A DNA stretch of 13,369 nt from CAJQQK01 sp051010015 (GTDB taxonomy: Bacteria; Pseudomonadota; Alphaproteobacteria; Rhizobiales; Hyphomicrobiaceae): contig JBPCVZ010000150.1 in NCBI GenBank assembly GCA_051010015.1, positions 1-13,369 on the forward strand, read 5' to 3'. The notes beneath the pieces were generated by a model. That model was given only the letters and a program-made list of their open reading frames with translations. It searched no databases and was not told where the DNA came from. Positions 1 through 6,686 of the stretch are shown here, in pieces. The stretch's first letter is position 1. The number at the start of each line of letters is the position of its first letter. The translations under genes and the position numbers were made by a program.

Positions 1-117
1 ATGTCATACGAACTCCATGAATCAGATTGAATTCGAATACAGTTGCCGGTGACAAGCGCCGGGGTGACTCATTTCTTTGTTTCTATCGAGTCGGAAAAAC
101 AGCGACCTTGAGGTTCT
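1..117. other. Left-edge noncoding stretch downstream of pobA; possible start of a minus-strand gene at the very edge
   Basis: No convincing gene is contained here. A minus-strand ATG lies at positions 7-5, preceded by GGAG (plus-strand CTCC at 13-16) with 5 nt spacing, so a gene following pobA could begin here and run off the window. Only two codons are visible, so this is a guess. I see no strong hairpin with a T-tract that would terminate pobA transcription. Confidence 0.2.
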
Positions 118-1287
118 CTAGTACGGCAGGCCGACGTAGTTGGCGGCGAGGGCGGCCTGGGCCGAGGTGTTCGAGCGCAGGAACTCGAACTCGGCCTGCT
201 GCATGCGGCCATCGAACGCCGACTGGTCGGGGAAACGGTGCAGCAGCGTCGTCATCCACCAGCTGAAGCGCTCGGCCTTCCAGACCCGCGCCAGCGCCAT
301 CTGCGAATAGGTGTCGAGGGCTTGCGTGTCGTTGTCCCGGTAGAAGTGGCGGAGCGCCTGGAAGAGGTAGTTGACGTCGGCACCCGCCGTGTTGAGGCCC
401 TTGGCGCCGGTTGGCGGCACGATATGGGCGGCGTCGCCGCACAGGAACAGGCGGCCCCACTGCATCGGCTCGGACACGAAGGATCGCAGCGGCGCGATCG
501 ATTTTTCGATCGACGGTCCCGTAACCAGCTGGTCGGCTGCATCCTCGGGCAATCGCCGTTTCAACTCGTCCCAGAACGCCGTGTCACTCCAGTCGTCGGG
601 ATGGTCCGACGTGGCGCACTGGATGTAGTAGCGGCTGAGATTTTCGTTGCGCATCGAACACAGCGCAAAGCCGTTCGTCGAACTCGAGTAGATCAACTCG
701 CGATCGACGGGCGGCGTTTCCGACAGCACGCCAAGCCAGCCGAACGGGTAGGATTTTTCGAACTCCCTGCGCACCGTGGCGGGAATGGTTGGTCGCGACA
801 CGCCGTGAAACCCGTCGCAGCCGGCAACGAAGTCGCAGGTGATTGTCTGGCTGGTGCCGGCTGCCTGGTAAGTGACGGATGGTGTGTCGGTGTCGGCACC
901 GTTGATGGCAACGTTGGCCGCCTCGAACACCGTTCTGGCACCACTTGCCGTGCGTGCCTCGTAGAGGTCGCGGGTCACTTCGGTCTGGCCGTAGACGATC
1001 ACCGGTACGCCGGTGTGCGCCCGAAAATCGATTCGAAGCCGTTCGTTGTCGAATGAGAGGCCTGTGCCATCGTGCACCAGGCCTTCCTTTTCGAGGCGGT
1101 CGGCAACGCCTGCTTCGCGCAGCAGTTCGACGAATCGCGATTCGAGCACGCCGGCGCGAATGCGCTGCAGGACGTATGCCTGCGTGTGCTTTTCGATCAC
1201 AATGTTATCGATGCCAGTTCGATGTAGAAGTTGACCGAGCAGTAGACCCGACGGGCCTCCACCGACGATCGCGACCTGTGTTCTCAT
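118..1287 (-). CDS. pobA: 4-hydroxybenzoate 3-monooxygenase (p-hydroxybenzoate hydroxylase, FAD-dependent)
   Basis: This cytoplasmic flavoprotein uses NADPH and O2 to convert 4-hydroxybenzoate to protocatechuate, which feeds the beta-ketoadipate pathway. The 389-residue product is nearly collinear with Pseudomonas PobA (394 aa). Residues 9-14 form the GxGxxG FAD-binding turn, RIRAGVLE (42-49) carries the Arg44 equivalent, the DG motif is near 158-159, and the second FAD motif is LCGDAAHIVPPTGAKGLN (282-299). The known substrate-pocket residues Tyr201, Ser212, Arg214, Arg220, Tyr222 and Tyr385 are all present, one position lower (Y200, S211, R213, R219, Y221, Y384). The frame stays open upstream to 1410, but I chose the ATG at 1287 because the family begins MKTQVAI/MRTQVAI there and the extra 41 residues resemble nothing. 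A weak GAAAGTG precedes it. It is divergent from the MFS gene. Identification is very secure; no pobR regulator is adjacent in the window. Confidence 0.97.
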   Translation of the reverse strand: MRTQVAIVGGGPSGLLLGQLLHRTGIDNIVIEKHTQAYVLQRIRAGVLESRFVELLREAGVADRLEKEGLVHDGTGLSFDNERLRIDFRAHTGVPVIVYGQTEVTRDLYEARTASGARTVFEAANVAINGADTDTPSVTYQAAGTSQTITCDFVAGCDGFHGVSRPTIPATVRREFEKSYPFGWLGVLSETPPVDRELIYSSSTNGFALCSMRNENLSRYYIQCATSDHPDDWSDTAFWDELKRRLPEDAADQLVTGPSIEKSIAPLRSFVSEPMQWGRLFLCGDAAHIVPPTGAKGLNTAGADVNYLFQALRHFYRDNDTQALDTYSQMALARVWKAERFSWWMTTLLHRFPDQSAFDGRMQQAEFEFLRSNTSAQAALAANYVGLPY

Positions 1288-1436
1288 GCATGTCACTTTC
1301 AACAGTGAATTCCGGAAGACGATATCACGCCTCGAAGCTGATACGTGCCGTGCGGGAGGTGCCGATACCAGCGCGCGCGTATCGCCAGCTTCGCAATACC
1401 CTACCCGCAATGGTGCGAAACAAGAAAGTGGCCTTT
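1288..1436. promoter_or_regulatory. Divergent intergenic region between pobA and the MFS gene
   Basis: This 149-bp gap separates the two divergent start codons and must hold the promoters of both genes unless they are read from farther away. I cannot point to a clear -35/-10 pair. Its main visible structure is a long imperfect inverted repeat (separate entry). GATAC occurs at 1340-1344 and 1364-1368, and its complement GTATC at 1379-1383. Confidence 0.6.
1333..1393. repeat. Imperfect inverted repeat, candidate operator
   Basis: The left arm CGAAGCTGATACG (1333-1345) is complementary to the right arm CGTATCGCCAGCTTCG (1378-1393). All 13 bases pair once the three bases GCC (1384-1386) are looped out. 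The arms' starts lie about 45 bp apart, roughly four helical turns, which suits two regulator dimers or a looped complex better than a transcribed hairpin. The protein that would bind is not identified; known PobR proteins are IclR- or AraC-type and none is in the window. Confidence 0.45.
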
Positions 1437-2660
1437 ATGAGCGAGACGCAACAGCATAGCTGGCCACGGATTTTCGGGCTCTTCGCGATCGGCGTCACGG
1501 CTGCATTTTTGGTGGGCAAGGTGCCGGCCGCCCTGCCGGTTCTGCGCCTCGAACTGGGTCTGACGCTGGTTGAGGCCGGCCTGCTGGTTTCGATGCTGTC
1601 GCTGGTTGCCGCGTTGGCGGGCGTGCTGATCGGTGCGCTGGCAGAGAGTTTCGGTCAGCGCCGCACCGCGCTTGGCGGTCTCGTGGTCGGCGCTGTCGCC
1701 GGTGTCGCGGGCAGCCTGGCACAGTCGCCGGCAGAGCTGCTCGCCGCGCGGGCGCTTGAAGGCATCGGCTTCTTCATGATGTCGGTGTCACTGCCGGGGT
1801 TGATTCTGCAACTCGCCGATGACCGTCGACGCCAGTCGGCGATGGGGCTTTGGGGTGCCTATCTGCCGTTCGGGGCCGGTCTCATCGTCCTCGTTGGCGG
1901 TGTCGCGATCACGGAAATCGGCTGGCGCGGCTTGTGGCTGGCAATTTCCGCGGTACTTGCCGCGATGATCCTCGTGCTGCTCTGGGCGGCACCGGCGCCG
2001 GTTCGGCAAGTAACCCGATCGCGCGTCAGCCTGGGAAGCATTGCAGCTGCCATCGGCACGACATTGACGTCACCGGGCGCGGTGATGCTTGCCGTGACGT
2101 TCGGTTGCTACTCGGGGCAATATCTGGCGCTGACCTCGTTCGTGCCGCTGATCCTGGTCGAGCAGGCGCAATGGGCCTTGCCGTCGGCTGCAGCCGTTGC
2201 CGCGGTCGTGATGATGGCCAATGCGGTTGGCAATATCCTGGCCGGGCTGCTGCTGGATCGCGGTTTGCAACGCGCCACTCTTGTGATCGCGGCGGCGGCA
2301 TCCATGGCGGTCGGTTCGATCCTCGTTATGAGCGAAGCGTTGCCGGTCGCCGTTCGGCTTGCCGGCGCCCTCTTCTTTTCGACGTTCGGCGGCATGATTC
2401 CGGGGGCGCTGTTCGCCGGTGTGCGTCAGCACGCGCCAAGCGCCGCGCATGTGTCGACCGTCAATGGCTTGATGCTGCAGTCAGTCGCGATCGGACAGTT
2501 CATCGGGCCGGCGCTCGCCACCTATCTCGTCAGCCTTGGCGGCGGGAATTGGGGCTGGTCACTCTATTATCTGCTGCCGATGGCGGCCCTGACGGCCCTG
2601 GCCGGTGTGCGACTTGGTCGAATCGAGCGCCGGCAGAAAGCGCAAGCGGATTCGGCGTGA
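1437..2660 (+). CDS. MFS transporter, 12 membrane segments, probable aromatic-acid or related small-molecule carrier
   Basis: The 407-residue product is an inner-membrane protein with about 12 hydrophobic segments and short loops, the usual size for the major facilitator superfamily. A motif-A-like loop follows the second segment (GALAESFGQRRTALGG), and a weaker counterpart (GLLLDRGLQRATL) sits in the second half. A long cytoplasmic loop (around PAPVRQVTRSRVS) separates the halves. The frame is open far upstream across antisense pobA sequence. I chose the ATG at 1437, with AAGAAAG at 1422-1428 and 8 nt spacing; an ATG at 1410 is the alternative. It is divergent from pobA, so 4-hydroxybenzoate or protocatechuate transport is a reasonable inference. 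However, the protein is shorter than typical PcaK/BenK aromatic:H+ symporters (about 450 aa) and looks closer to CynX/NimT-like or generic MFS carriers. Family secure, substrate unknown. Confidence 0.85.
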   Translation: MSETQQHSWPRIFGLFAIGVTAAFLVGKVPAALPVLRLELGLTLVEAGLLVSMLSLVAALAGVLIGALAESFGQRRTALGGLVVGAVAGVAGSLAQSPAELLAARALEGIGFFMMSVSLPGLILQLADDRRRQSAMGLWGAYLPFGAGLIVLVGGVAITEIGWRGLWLAISAVLAAMILVLLWAAPAPVRQVTRSRVSLGSIAAAIGTTLTSPGAVMLAVTFGCYSGQYLALTSFVPLILVEQAQWALPSAAAVAAVVMMANAVGNILAGLLLDRGLQRATLVIAAAASMAVGSILVMSEALPVAVRLAGALFFSTFGGMIPGALFAGVRQHAPSAAHVSTVNGLMLQSVAIGQFIGPALATYLVSLGGGNWGWSLYYLLPMAALTALAGVRLGRIERRQKAQADSA

Positions 2661-2677
2661 TGCGCGTCACACGCCGA
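2652..2677. terminator. Hairpin spanning both stop codons of convergent genes
   Basis: TCGGCGTG (2652-2659) and CACGCCGA (2670-2677) form a perfect 8-bp stem with a 10-nt loop. It covers the stop codon of the MFS gene (2658-2660) and that of the minus-strand livF-like gene (2667-2669), which are separated by only 6 bp. There is no T-tract on either side, so it may be a weak bidirectional terminator or an mRNA 3'-end stabiliser. Confidence 0.4.
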
Positions 2678-3368
2678 GATAGCGATGCTGTACCTCTTCG
2701 TTGGCAAGCAGGTCCGGCGACGTCCCGGACCACACGATGTGGCCCTTTTCGATGACGTAGTGGCGGTCGGCCAGCTTGACGAGATCGGCAATGTTCTTGT
2801 CGACGACAAGGATCGACAAACCGTCGTCCTTGATGCGTCCGAGGCAGGACCAAATTTCTTCGCGGATCAGCGGGGCGAGCCCTTCGGTTGCCTCGTCGAG
2901 GATCAGCAACTGTGGATTGGTCATCAGCGCGCGGCCGATGGCAAGCATCTGCTGCTCGCCGCCAGAGAGCAGGTTGCCCATCGAGGTGCGCCGCGAATGC
3001 AGCGCCGGAAACAGCTCGAAAATACGGTCAATCGTCCACGGCGTCGGATCATTGCGACGGTTGGCGGCTGTCGCGACGAGATTTTCATGAACCGTGAGAT
3101 TGGGAAAGATTTGACGGCCTTCCGGTACGAGCCCGAGGCCGAGCTTGGCGATGCGGTGCGACGGTGCGCCGCCGATCTCGGTGCCGTTGAACGTCACCGC
3201 GCCTTGGCGTGGCCTCAGGATACCCATGATCGAGTTGATGGTCGTCGTCTTGCCCATGCCGTTGCGCCCGAGCAGGGTCACGACTTCGCCGGCCTCAACG
3301 GCGAGCGACATGCCAAACAGCACCTGGCTGACGCCGTAGTAGGTCTCGATGTCGCGTACATTGAGCAT
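2667..3368 (-). CDS. livF: ABC transporter ATP-binding protein, LivF type (branched-chain/aromatic acid uptake)
   Basis: This is one of the two cytoplasmic ATPases that power the HAAT-family importer encoded by this operon. The 233 residues match LivF length. Walker A is GRNGMGKTT (34-42), the Q-loop region EGRQIF is at 83-88, the signature LSGGE at 134-138 and Walker B LLILDEA at 154-160. The H-loop position reads VVDKN (188-192) rather than a histidine; LivF proteins usually have EQN there, so this is a variant of a family trait. The ATG at 3368 overlaps the livG-like stop by one base (TGATG). A GTG at 3371 is possible, but GGGGAAG (3376-3382) is better placed for the ATG. It is the last gene of the operon and ends 6 bp from the convergent MFS gene. 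The symbol denotes family only; the substrate is probably not leucine. Confidence 0.9.
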   Translation of the reverse strand: MLNVRDIETYYGVSQVLFGMSLAVEAGEVVTLLGRNGMGKTTTINSIMGILRPRQGAVTFNGTEIGGAPSHRIAKLGLGLVPEGRQIFPNLTVHENLVATAANRRNDPTPWTIDRIFELFPALHSRRTSMGNLLSGGEQQMLAIGRALMTNPQLLILDEATEGLAPLIREEIWSCLGRIKDDGLSILVVDKNIADLVKLADRHYVIEKGHIVWSGTSPDLLANEEVQHRYLGV

Positions 3369-4114
3369 CACGCGGCTTCCCCGAGATAGGCGCGACGGAC
3401 CTCGTCGTTGGTGCGGATGTCATCGGGCGTGCCGGTGGCGATAATGCGCCCGTAAACCAGCACCGAAATGCGGTCGGCGAGGGCGAACACGGCGTCCATG
3501 TCGTGCTCGATGAGCAGGATCGACTGCGCCTTGAGTGACTTGAGCGTCTCGACCATGCGGGTCGATTCATCAAGGGCCATGCCGGCCATCGGTTCGTCGA
3601 GGAGCATCAGTTTGGGTTTGCCGGCGAGTGCCATGGCCATTTCCAATTGGCGTCGTTCACCGTGCGACAGCGCGGCTGCCGTCCACGTGGCACGATCGGC
3701 AAGATCGACGTCGCGGAGGTGATCGAGTGCAGTTTTGCGCAACGTGGCATCCGCGCGGGCCGGCGCCCAAAGGCGGAATGAATGGCCCTGATGCGCCTGC
3801 ACCGCGAGGGCGACGTTGTCGTGCACGGTGAGGTCCATGAACACCGACGTGATCTGAAACGAGCGTGCGATGCCGACGTGGGCGCGTTGGTAGGCAGGCA
3901 GACGCGTGATGTCGCGGCCTTCGAACAGGACGCGGCCGGCGTCCGGTGCGAGCTGGCCGGACAGCTGCGCGATCAGGGTTGTCTTGCCAGCGCCGTTCGG
4001 CCCGATGACAGCGTGGGTTTCGCCATCGCGGACGTCCAGGGTGACATCGTCGGTGGCGCGGACGCCACCGAAACGCTTGTGCAGTCCTTCTATGCGGAGC
4101 AGCGGCTCAGTCAT
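3368..4114 (-). CDS. livG: ABC transporter ATP-binding protein, LivG type
   Basis: This is the second ATPase subunit of the importer, working with the livF-like protein under the two permeases. The 248-residue product shows Walker A GPNGAGKTT (38-46), Q-loop Q87 in ARSFQIT, signature LSHGE (149-153), Walker B LMLLDEP (169-175) and the H-loop histidine H204 in IEHDM. The FGGVRATDDVTLDV stretch near the N-terminus and the C-terminal region are typical of LivG. The frame is open upstream to 4261, but the extra 49 residues are antisense-like and overlap livM. I chose the ATG at 4114, preceded by a strong GGAGGA (4122-4127) with 7 nt spacing. It overlaps the livM-like gene by 8 bp and the livF-like start by one base, which points to translational coupling. 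LSHGE in place of LSGGQ is common in non-leucine HAAT systems. Confidence 0.92.
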   Translation of the reverse strand: MTEPLLRIEGLHKRFGGVRATDDVTLDVRDGETHAVIGPNGAGKTTLIAQLSGQLAPDAGRVLFEGRDITRLPAYQRAHVGIARSFQITSVFMDLTVHDNVALAVQAHQGHSFRLWAPARADATLRKTALDHLRDVDLADRATWTAAALSHGERRQLEMAMALAGKPKLMLLDEPMAGMALDESTRMVETLKSLKAQSILLIEHDMDAVFALADRISVLVYGRIIATGTPDDIRTNDEVRRAYLGEAA

Positions 4115-5165
4115 GGCGCCGTCCTCCGATGCGGTCGGCAAATCCGCTGATCCCGCCGCGCAGAAACAGCACCGCCAGGATGAGCATGATGCCGAACGGC
4201 AGATGCCAGTAGATCGTGAAGCGCGAGAGAACCTCCTCGAGAAGCAGGAAAACCGAGGCACCGATCACCGGCCCGAACAGAGAGCCGGCGCCGCCGAGAA
4301 TGACCATGAACATCAGCTCACCCGAACGTGTCCAATCCATCATCTCGGGTGAAATGAATGTCGTGAAATTACCAAGCAGCGCGCCTGCGTAACCGCACAT
4401 CGAACCGGAAATGACGTAGGCGAGCAGGCGATAGGCGTAGGCATTGAAGCCGAGCGCGCGAATGCGTTCCTCGTTGCCCTTGGCGGCGCGGATAACCATG
4501 CCGAAGCGTGAGTTGACGATGCGATGCACGATGAAGAGCGCAACCAACAGCGAGGCATAGCAGACGGCATAGAGAACCAGGGCATTGTCGAGGTTGATCG
4601 CCGGCAGGCTGGAACGTTCATAGATCGTCAGGCCGTCGTCGCCGCCGTAGGTTTCGATCGACACGATGGCGAAGAACATCATCTGCCCGAACGCCATGGT
4701 GATCATGATGAAGTGGACACCGCGCGTTCGCAAACTAATGGCACCGGTTACCAGGGCGTAGAGCGCGGCACAGGCGACGGCGAGTGCAATATGGAAGAGA
4801 CCATCGGTCGAAGCGATACTGTCGAAATCGCCGTTGATGGAGTGATGCACCGGAATGCCGACGGCGTAGGCACCGATGCCGATGAACGCGGCATGACCGA
4901 ACGAGACGAGACCGCCATAGCCGAGCACCAGATTGAGGCTGACGGCCGCGATGGACATGATCGTGAGGCGCGTGAAGACGCTCAGCCAGAAGCTGTCGCC
5001 GGTCATGTGGGCGACGAAGGGAACGATCCCCAGCAGCACGAGACCGACCGTCATGATCCAGCCGCTCGGGCCGATTCGGCGATGCCAGTTGAGCTTGTCC
5101 GCCGCATCGTTTGCCGCGTCTTCGGGCAAGGCCCTCTGGCGGGATGCCGGGGTTTGTTCCACCAT
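4107..5165 (-). CDS. livM: ABC transporter permease, LivM type
   Basis: This is an integral inner-membrane subunit that pairs with the livH-like permease to form the translocation channel. The 352-residue product has a hydrophilic N-terminal tail of about 35 residues followed by about nine hydrophobic segments. The LivM hallmark GYGGLVSFGHAAFIGIGAYAVG lies at 82-103. A cytoplasmic coupling region (VIRAAKGNEERIRALGFNAYAYRLLAYVISG) is conserved in BPD_transp_2 permeases. The ATG at 5165 follows the livH-like stop by 2 bp and has GAAGGTG (5174-5180) with 8 nt spacing. Assignment is by family and order; the substrate is inferred from context. Confidence 0.92.
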   Translation of the reverse strand: MVEQTPASRQRALPEDAANDAADKLNWHRRIGPSGWIMTVGLVLLGIVPFVAHMTGDSFWLSVFTRLTIMSIAAVSLNLVLGYGGLVSFGHAAFIGIGAYAVGIPVHHSINGDFDSIASTDGLFHIALAVACAALYALVTGAISLRTRGVHFIMITMAFGQMMFFAIVSIETYGGDDGLTIYERSSLPAINLDNALVLYAVCYASLLVALFIVHRIVNSRFGMVIRAAKGNEERIRALGFNAYAYRLLAYVISGSMCGYAGALLGNFTTFISPEMMDWTRSGELMFMVILGGAGSLFGPVIGASVFLLLEEVLSRFTIYWHLPFGIMLILAVLFLRGGISGFADRIGGRRHD

Positions 5166-5167
5166 GG

Positions 5168-6091
5168 TCAGCGCACCTTCGGTGGAAACAAGCCCTGCGG
5201 GCGTACGGCGAGAATGATGGCCATCAAGATATAGATCAGCATCGCCGAAACAGCCGGTGCGGCTGTCTCGGCGGCTTCTGCCGACATCGCGATTTTGAAG
5301 ATGTCATCGAGGAACGAGCGCCCCATCGTATCGATGAGCCCGATGAGGAGGGCGGCGACAAACGCGCCCTTCATCGAGCCGATGCCGCCGATGATGATTA
5401 CAACAAATGCTGTAATGATGATCTCGTTGCCCATGCCGATCGAGGCCTCGGTGATCGGTGAAATGAGCATGCCGGCGATGCCGGCGAGCGCCGCGCCAAG
5501 TGCGAACACGCCGGAGAACAGCGTCCTGATGTCGATGCCGAGGGCGCCCACCATGGTGCGGTTGGAGGCGCCGGCGCGGATCAACATGCCAAGGCGAGTG
5601 TGGTTGACGAGATAGTAGAGGCCACCCGCGATCAGCAGGCCCGCCGTAATGATCATCAGGCGAAACGTCGGGAAGACAATGTCGCCTGGCAAGGTGACCT
5701 GGCCATCGAGCCAGCGCGGCAGGGGCACGGCGATGCCTTCGGGACCCCAGATCAACTGGACGAGTGTATCGAAGACGAGAATGAGGCCGAACGTGGCAAG
5801 CACGTGGTCGAGGTGGTTGCGCGGATAGAGATTGCGAATCACGATCCATTCGGTTGCGAAGCCGACAATCGCGATCAGCGGAATGGCAAGGAGCACGCCC
5901 CAAAAGAACGAGCCGGTCGCAAAGACGAGCGACGCGCAAATGAACGCGCCGATCATGTAGAACGAGCCGTGCGCAAGATTGACGAAGTCCATGATGCCGA
6001 ACGTCAGCGTCAGACCCGATGCCACCAGGAACAGCAGGATGCCGAGCTGGAGTCCGTTCAGAAACTGCACAACAAAGAGGGTGAAGTCCAT
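5168..6091 (-). CDS. livH: ABC transporter permease, LivH type
   Basis: This is the first permease of the importer. The 307-residue protein is the normal LivH length, with about eight hydrophobic segments. It opens with the family pattern FLNGLQLGILLFLVASGLTLTFGIMDFVNLAHGSFYMIGAF, and the conserved coupling region RLGMLIRAGASNRTMVGALGIDI lies just past the middle. The start at 6091 is the only sensible one: the hydrophobic family N-terminus begins there, although the ribosome-binding site is weak. It lies 47 bp after the GFA gene and 2 bp before the livM-like gene in one minus-strand operon. Confidence 0.92.
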   Translation of the reverse strand: MDFTLFVVQFLNGLQLGILLFLVASGLTLTFGIMDFVNLAHGSFYMIGAFICASLVFATGSFFWGVLLAIPLIAIVGFATEWIVIRNLYPRNHLDHVLATFGLILVFDTLVQLIWGPEGIAVPLPRWLDGQVTLPGDIVFPTFRLMIITAGLLIAGGLYYLVNHTRLGMLIRAGASNRTMVGALGIDIRTLFSGVFALGAALAGIAGMLISPITEASIGMGNEIIITAFVVIIIGGIGSMKGAFVAALLIGLIDTMGRSFLDDIFKIAMSAEAAETAAPAVSAMLIYILMAIILAVRPQGLFPPKVR

Positions 6092-6138
6092 GGGTTCTCG
6101 TTTGATCGGCTCAGCGGTTTGCGGCAGCGTTCATCTCG

Positions 6139-6606
6139 CTACCCGTCGCCCAGTTTCTGCACCTTGCCGCGCGTTGCCGCAAGTTGTGTTCGCGAACTTT
6201 CCGCAATGCGTTCCGCCGTGTCGTCGATCTTCAACCATGACAGGCAACGACCGGCATGGGCGTGTTGTTGTGGTACAAGCTGTTCGGCCTGATCGAGAAT
6301 GCCGACCGGCACGAAGACTTGTCCGGGGGCGTAATCGTAGCGTGCGACCGTTGATGCACCACACCGGGCGCAGAATGAACGCCTTACGCCCTGCACCACT
6401 TCGACGGTCTGTCCTTCGTCGGGTTCGAACGTGATATCGTTTTCACCGAAAGCCGCAAAGGCCGAGACCGGCGCGCCGCTGAGGCGCCGGCAATCGTGGC
6501 AGTGGCAATAGGTGACAATCTGCGGCGGCTTTTCGCCGTGCACGGTCGTTACACCACAATAACAGCGGCCGGAGATCATCATCGCGGCGTTGTTATCCTG
6601 CGCCAT
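6139..6606 (-). CDS. GFA/CENP-V family zinc-binding protein
   Basis: The 155-residue cytoplasmic protein has the zinc-site pattern of the GFA (glutathione-dependent formaldehyde-activating enzyme/CENP-V) fold. It shows GRCYCG (C15, C17), YCHCHDCRR (C34, C36, C39) and FCARCGA (C79, C82), then a C-terminal HAHAG...WLKIDD stretch (115-129). In the founding member, Gfa, the fold binds glutathione and was proposed to speed S-hydroxymethylglutathione formation; most members have no known activity, so none should be assigned. The ATG at 6606 has GAGAGG just upstream. It sits inside the transporter operon, 80 bp after the binding-protein gene and 47 bp before the livH-like gene, which is unusual for HAAT operons. 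A role in handling formaldehyde from methoxylated aromatics is possible but speculative. Confidence 0.85.
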   Translation of the reverse strand: MAQDNNAAMMISGRCYCGVTTVHGEKPPQIVTYCHCHDCRRLSGAPVSAFAAFGENDITFEPDEGQTVEVVQGVRRSFCARCGASTVARYDYAPGQVFVPVGILDQAEQLVPQQHAHAGRCLSWLKIDDTAERIAESSRTQLAATRGKVQKLGDG

Positions 6607-6654
6607 CGCCTCTCTCTATATGCCGAACCGGAAGGGATGAACGGGTCGCGGCGA

Positions 6655-6679
6655 CCGGCAGCCGCCGAGCGGCTGCCGG
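6655..6679. other. GC-rich intercistronic hairpin after the binding-protein gene
   Basis: CCGGCAGCCGC (6655-6665) and GCGGCTGCCGG (6669-6679) form a perfect 11-bp stem with a 3-nt loop, starting 7 bp past the stop codon of the substrate-binding protein (read on the minus strand). No run of Ts follows. Such hairpins after periplasmic binding-protein genes commonly protect the upstream mRNA and lower expression of the membrane components, and that is the likeliest role here. Confidence 0.6.
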
Positions 6680-6686
6680 CTCGAGC

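Noticed and set aside
945..1436. N-terminal extension of the MFS frame across antisense pobA
   Set aside because: The extra 164 residues are arginine-rich antisense sequence, not a membrane protein, and a good start with a ribosome-binding site exists at 1437.
1850..2755. A 301-codon plus-strand frame overlapping the MFS gene
   Set aside because: Its product is Arg/Gly/Cys-rich low-quality sequence in another frame of the MFS gene, with no recognisable motif.
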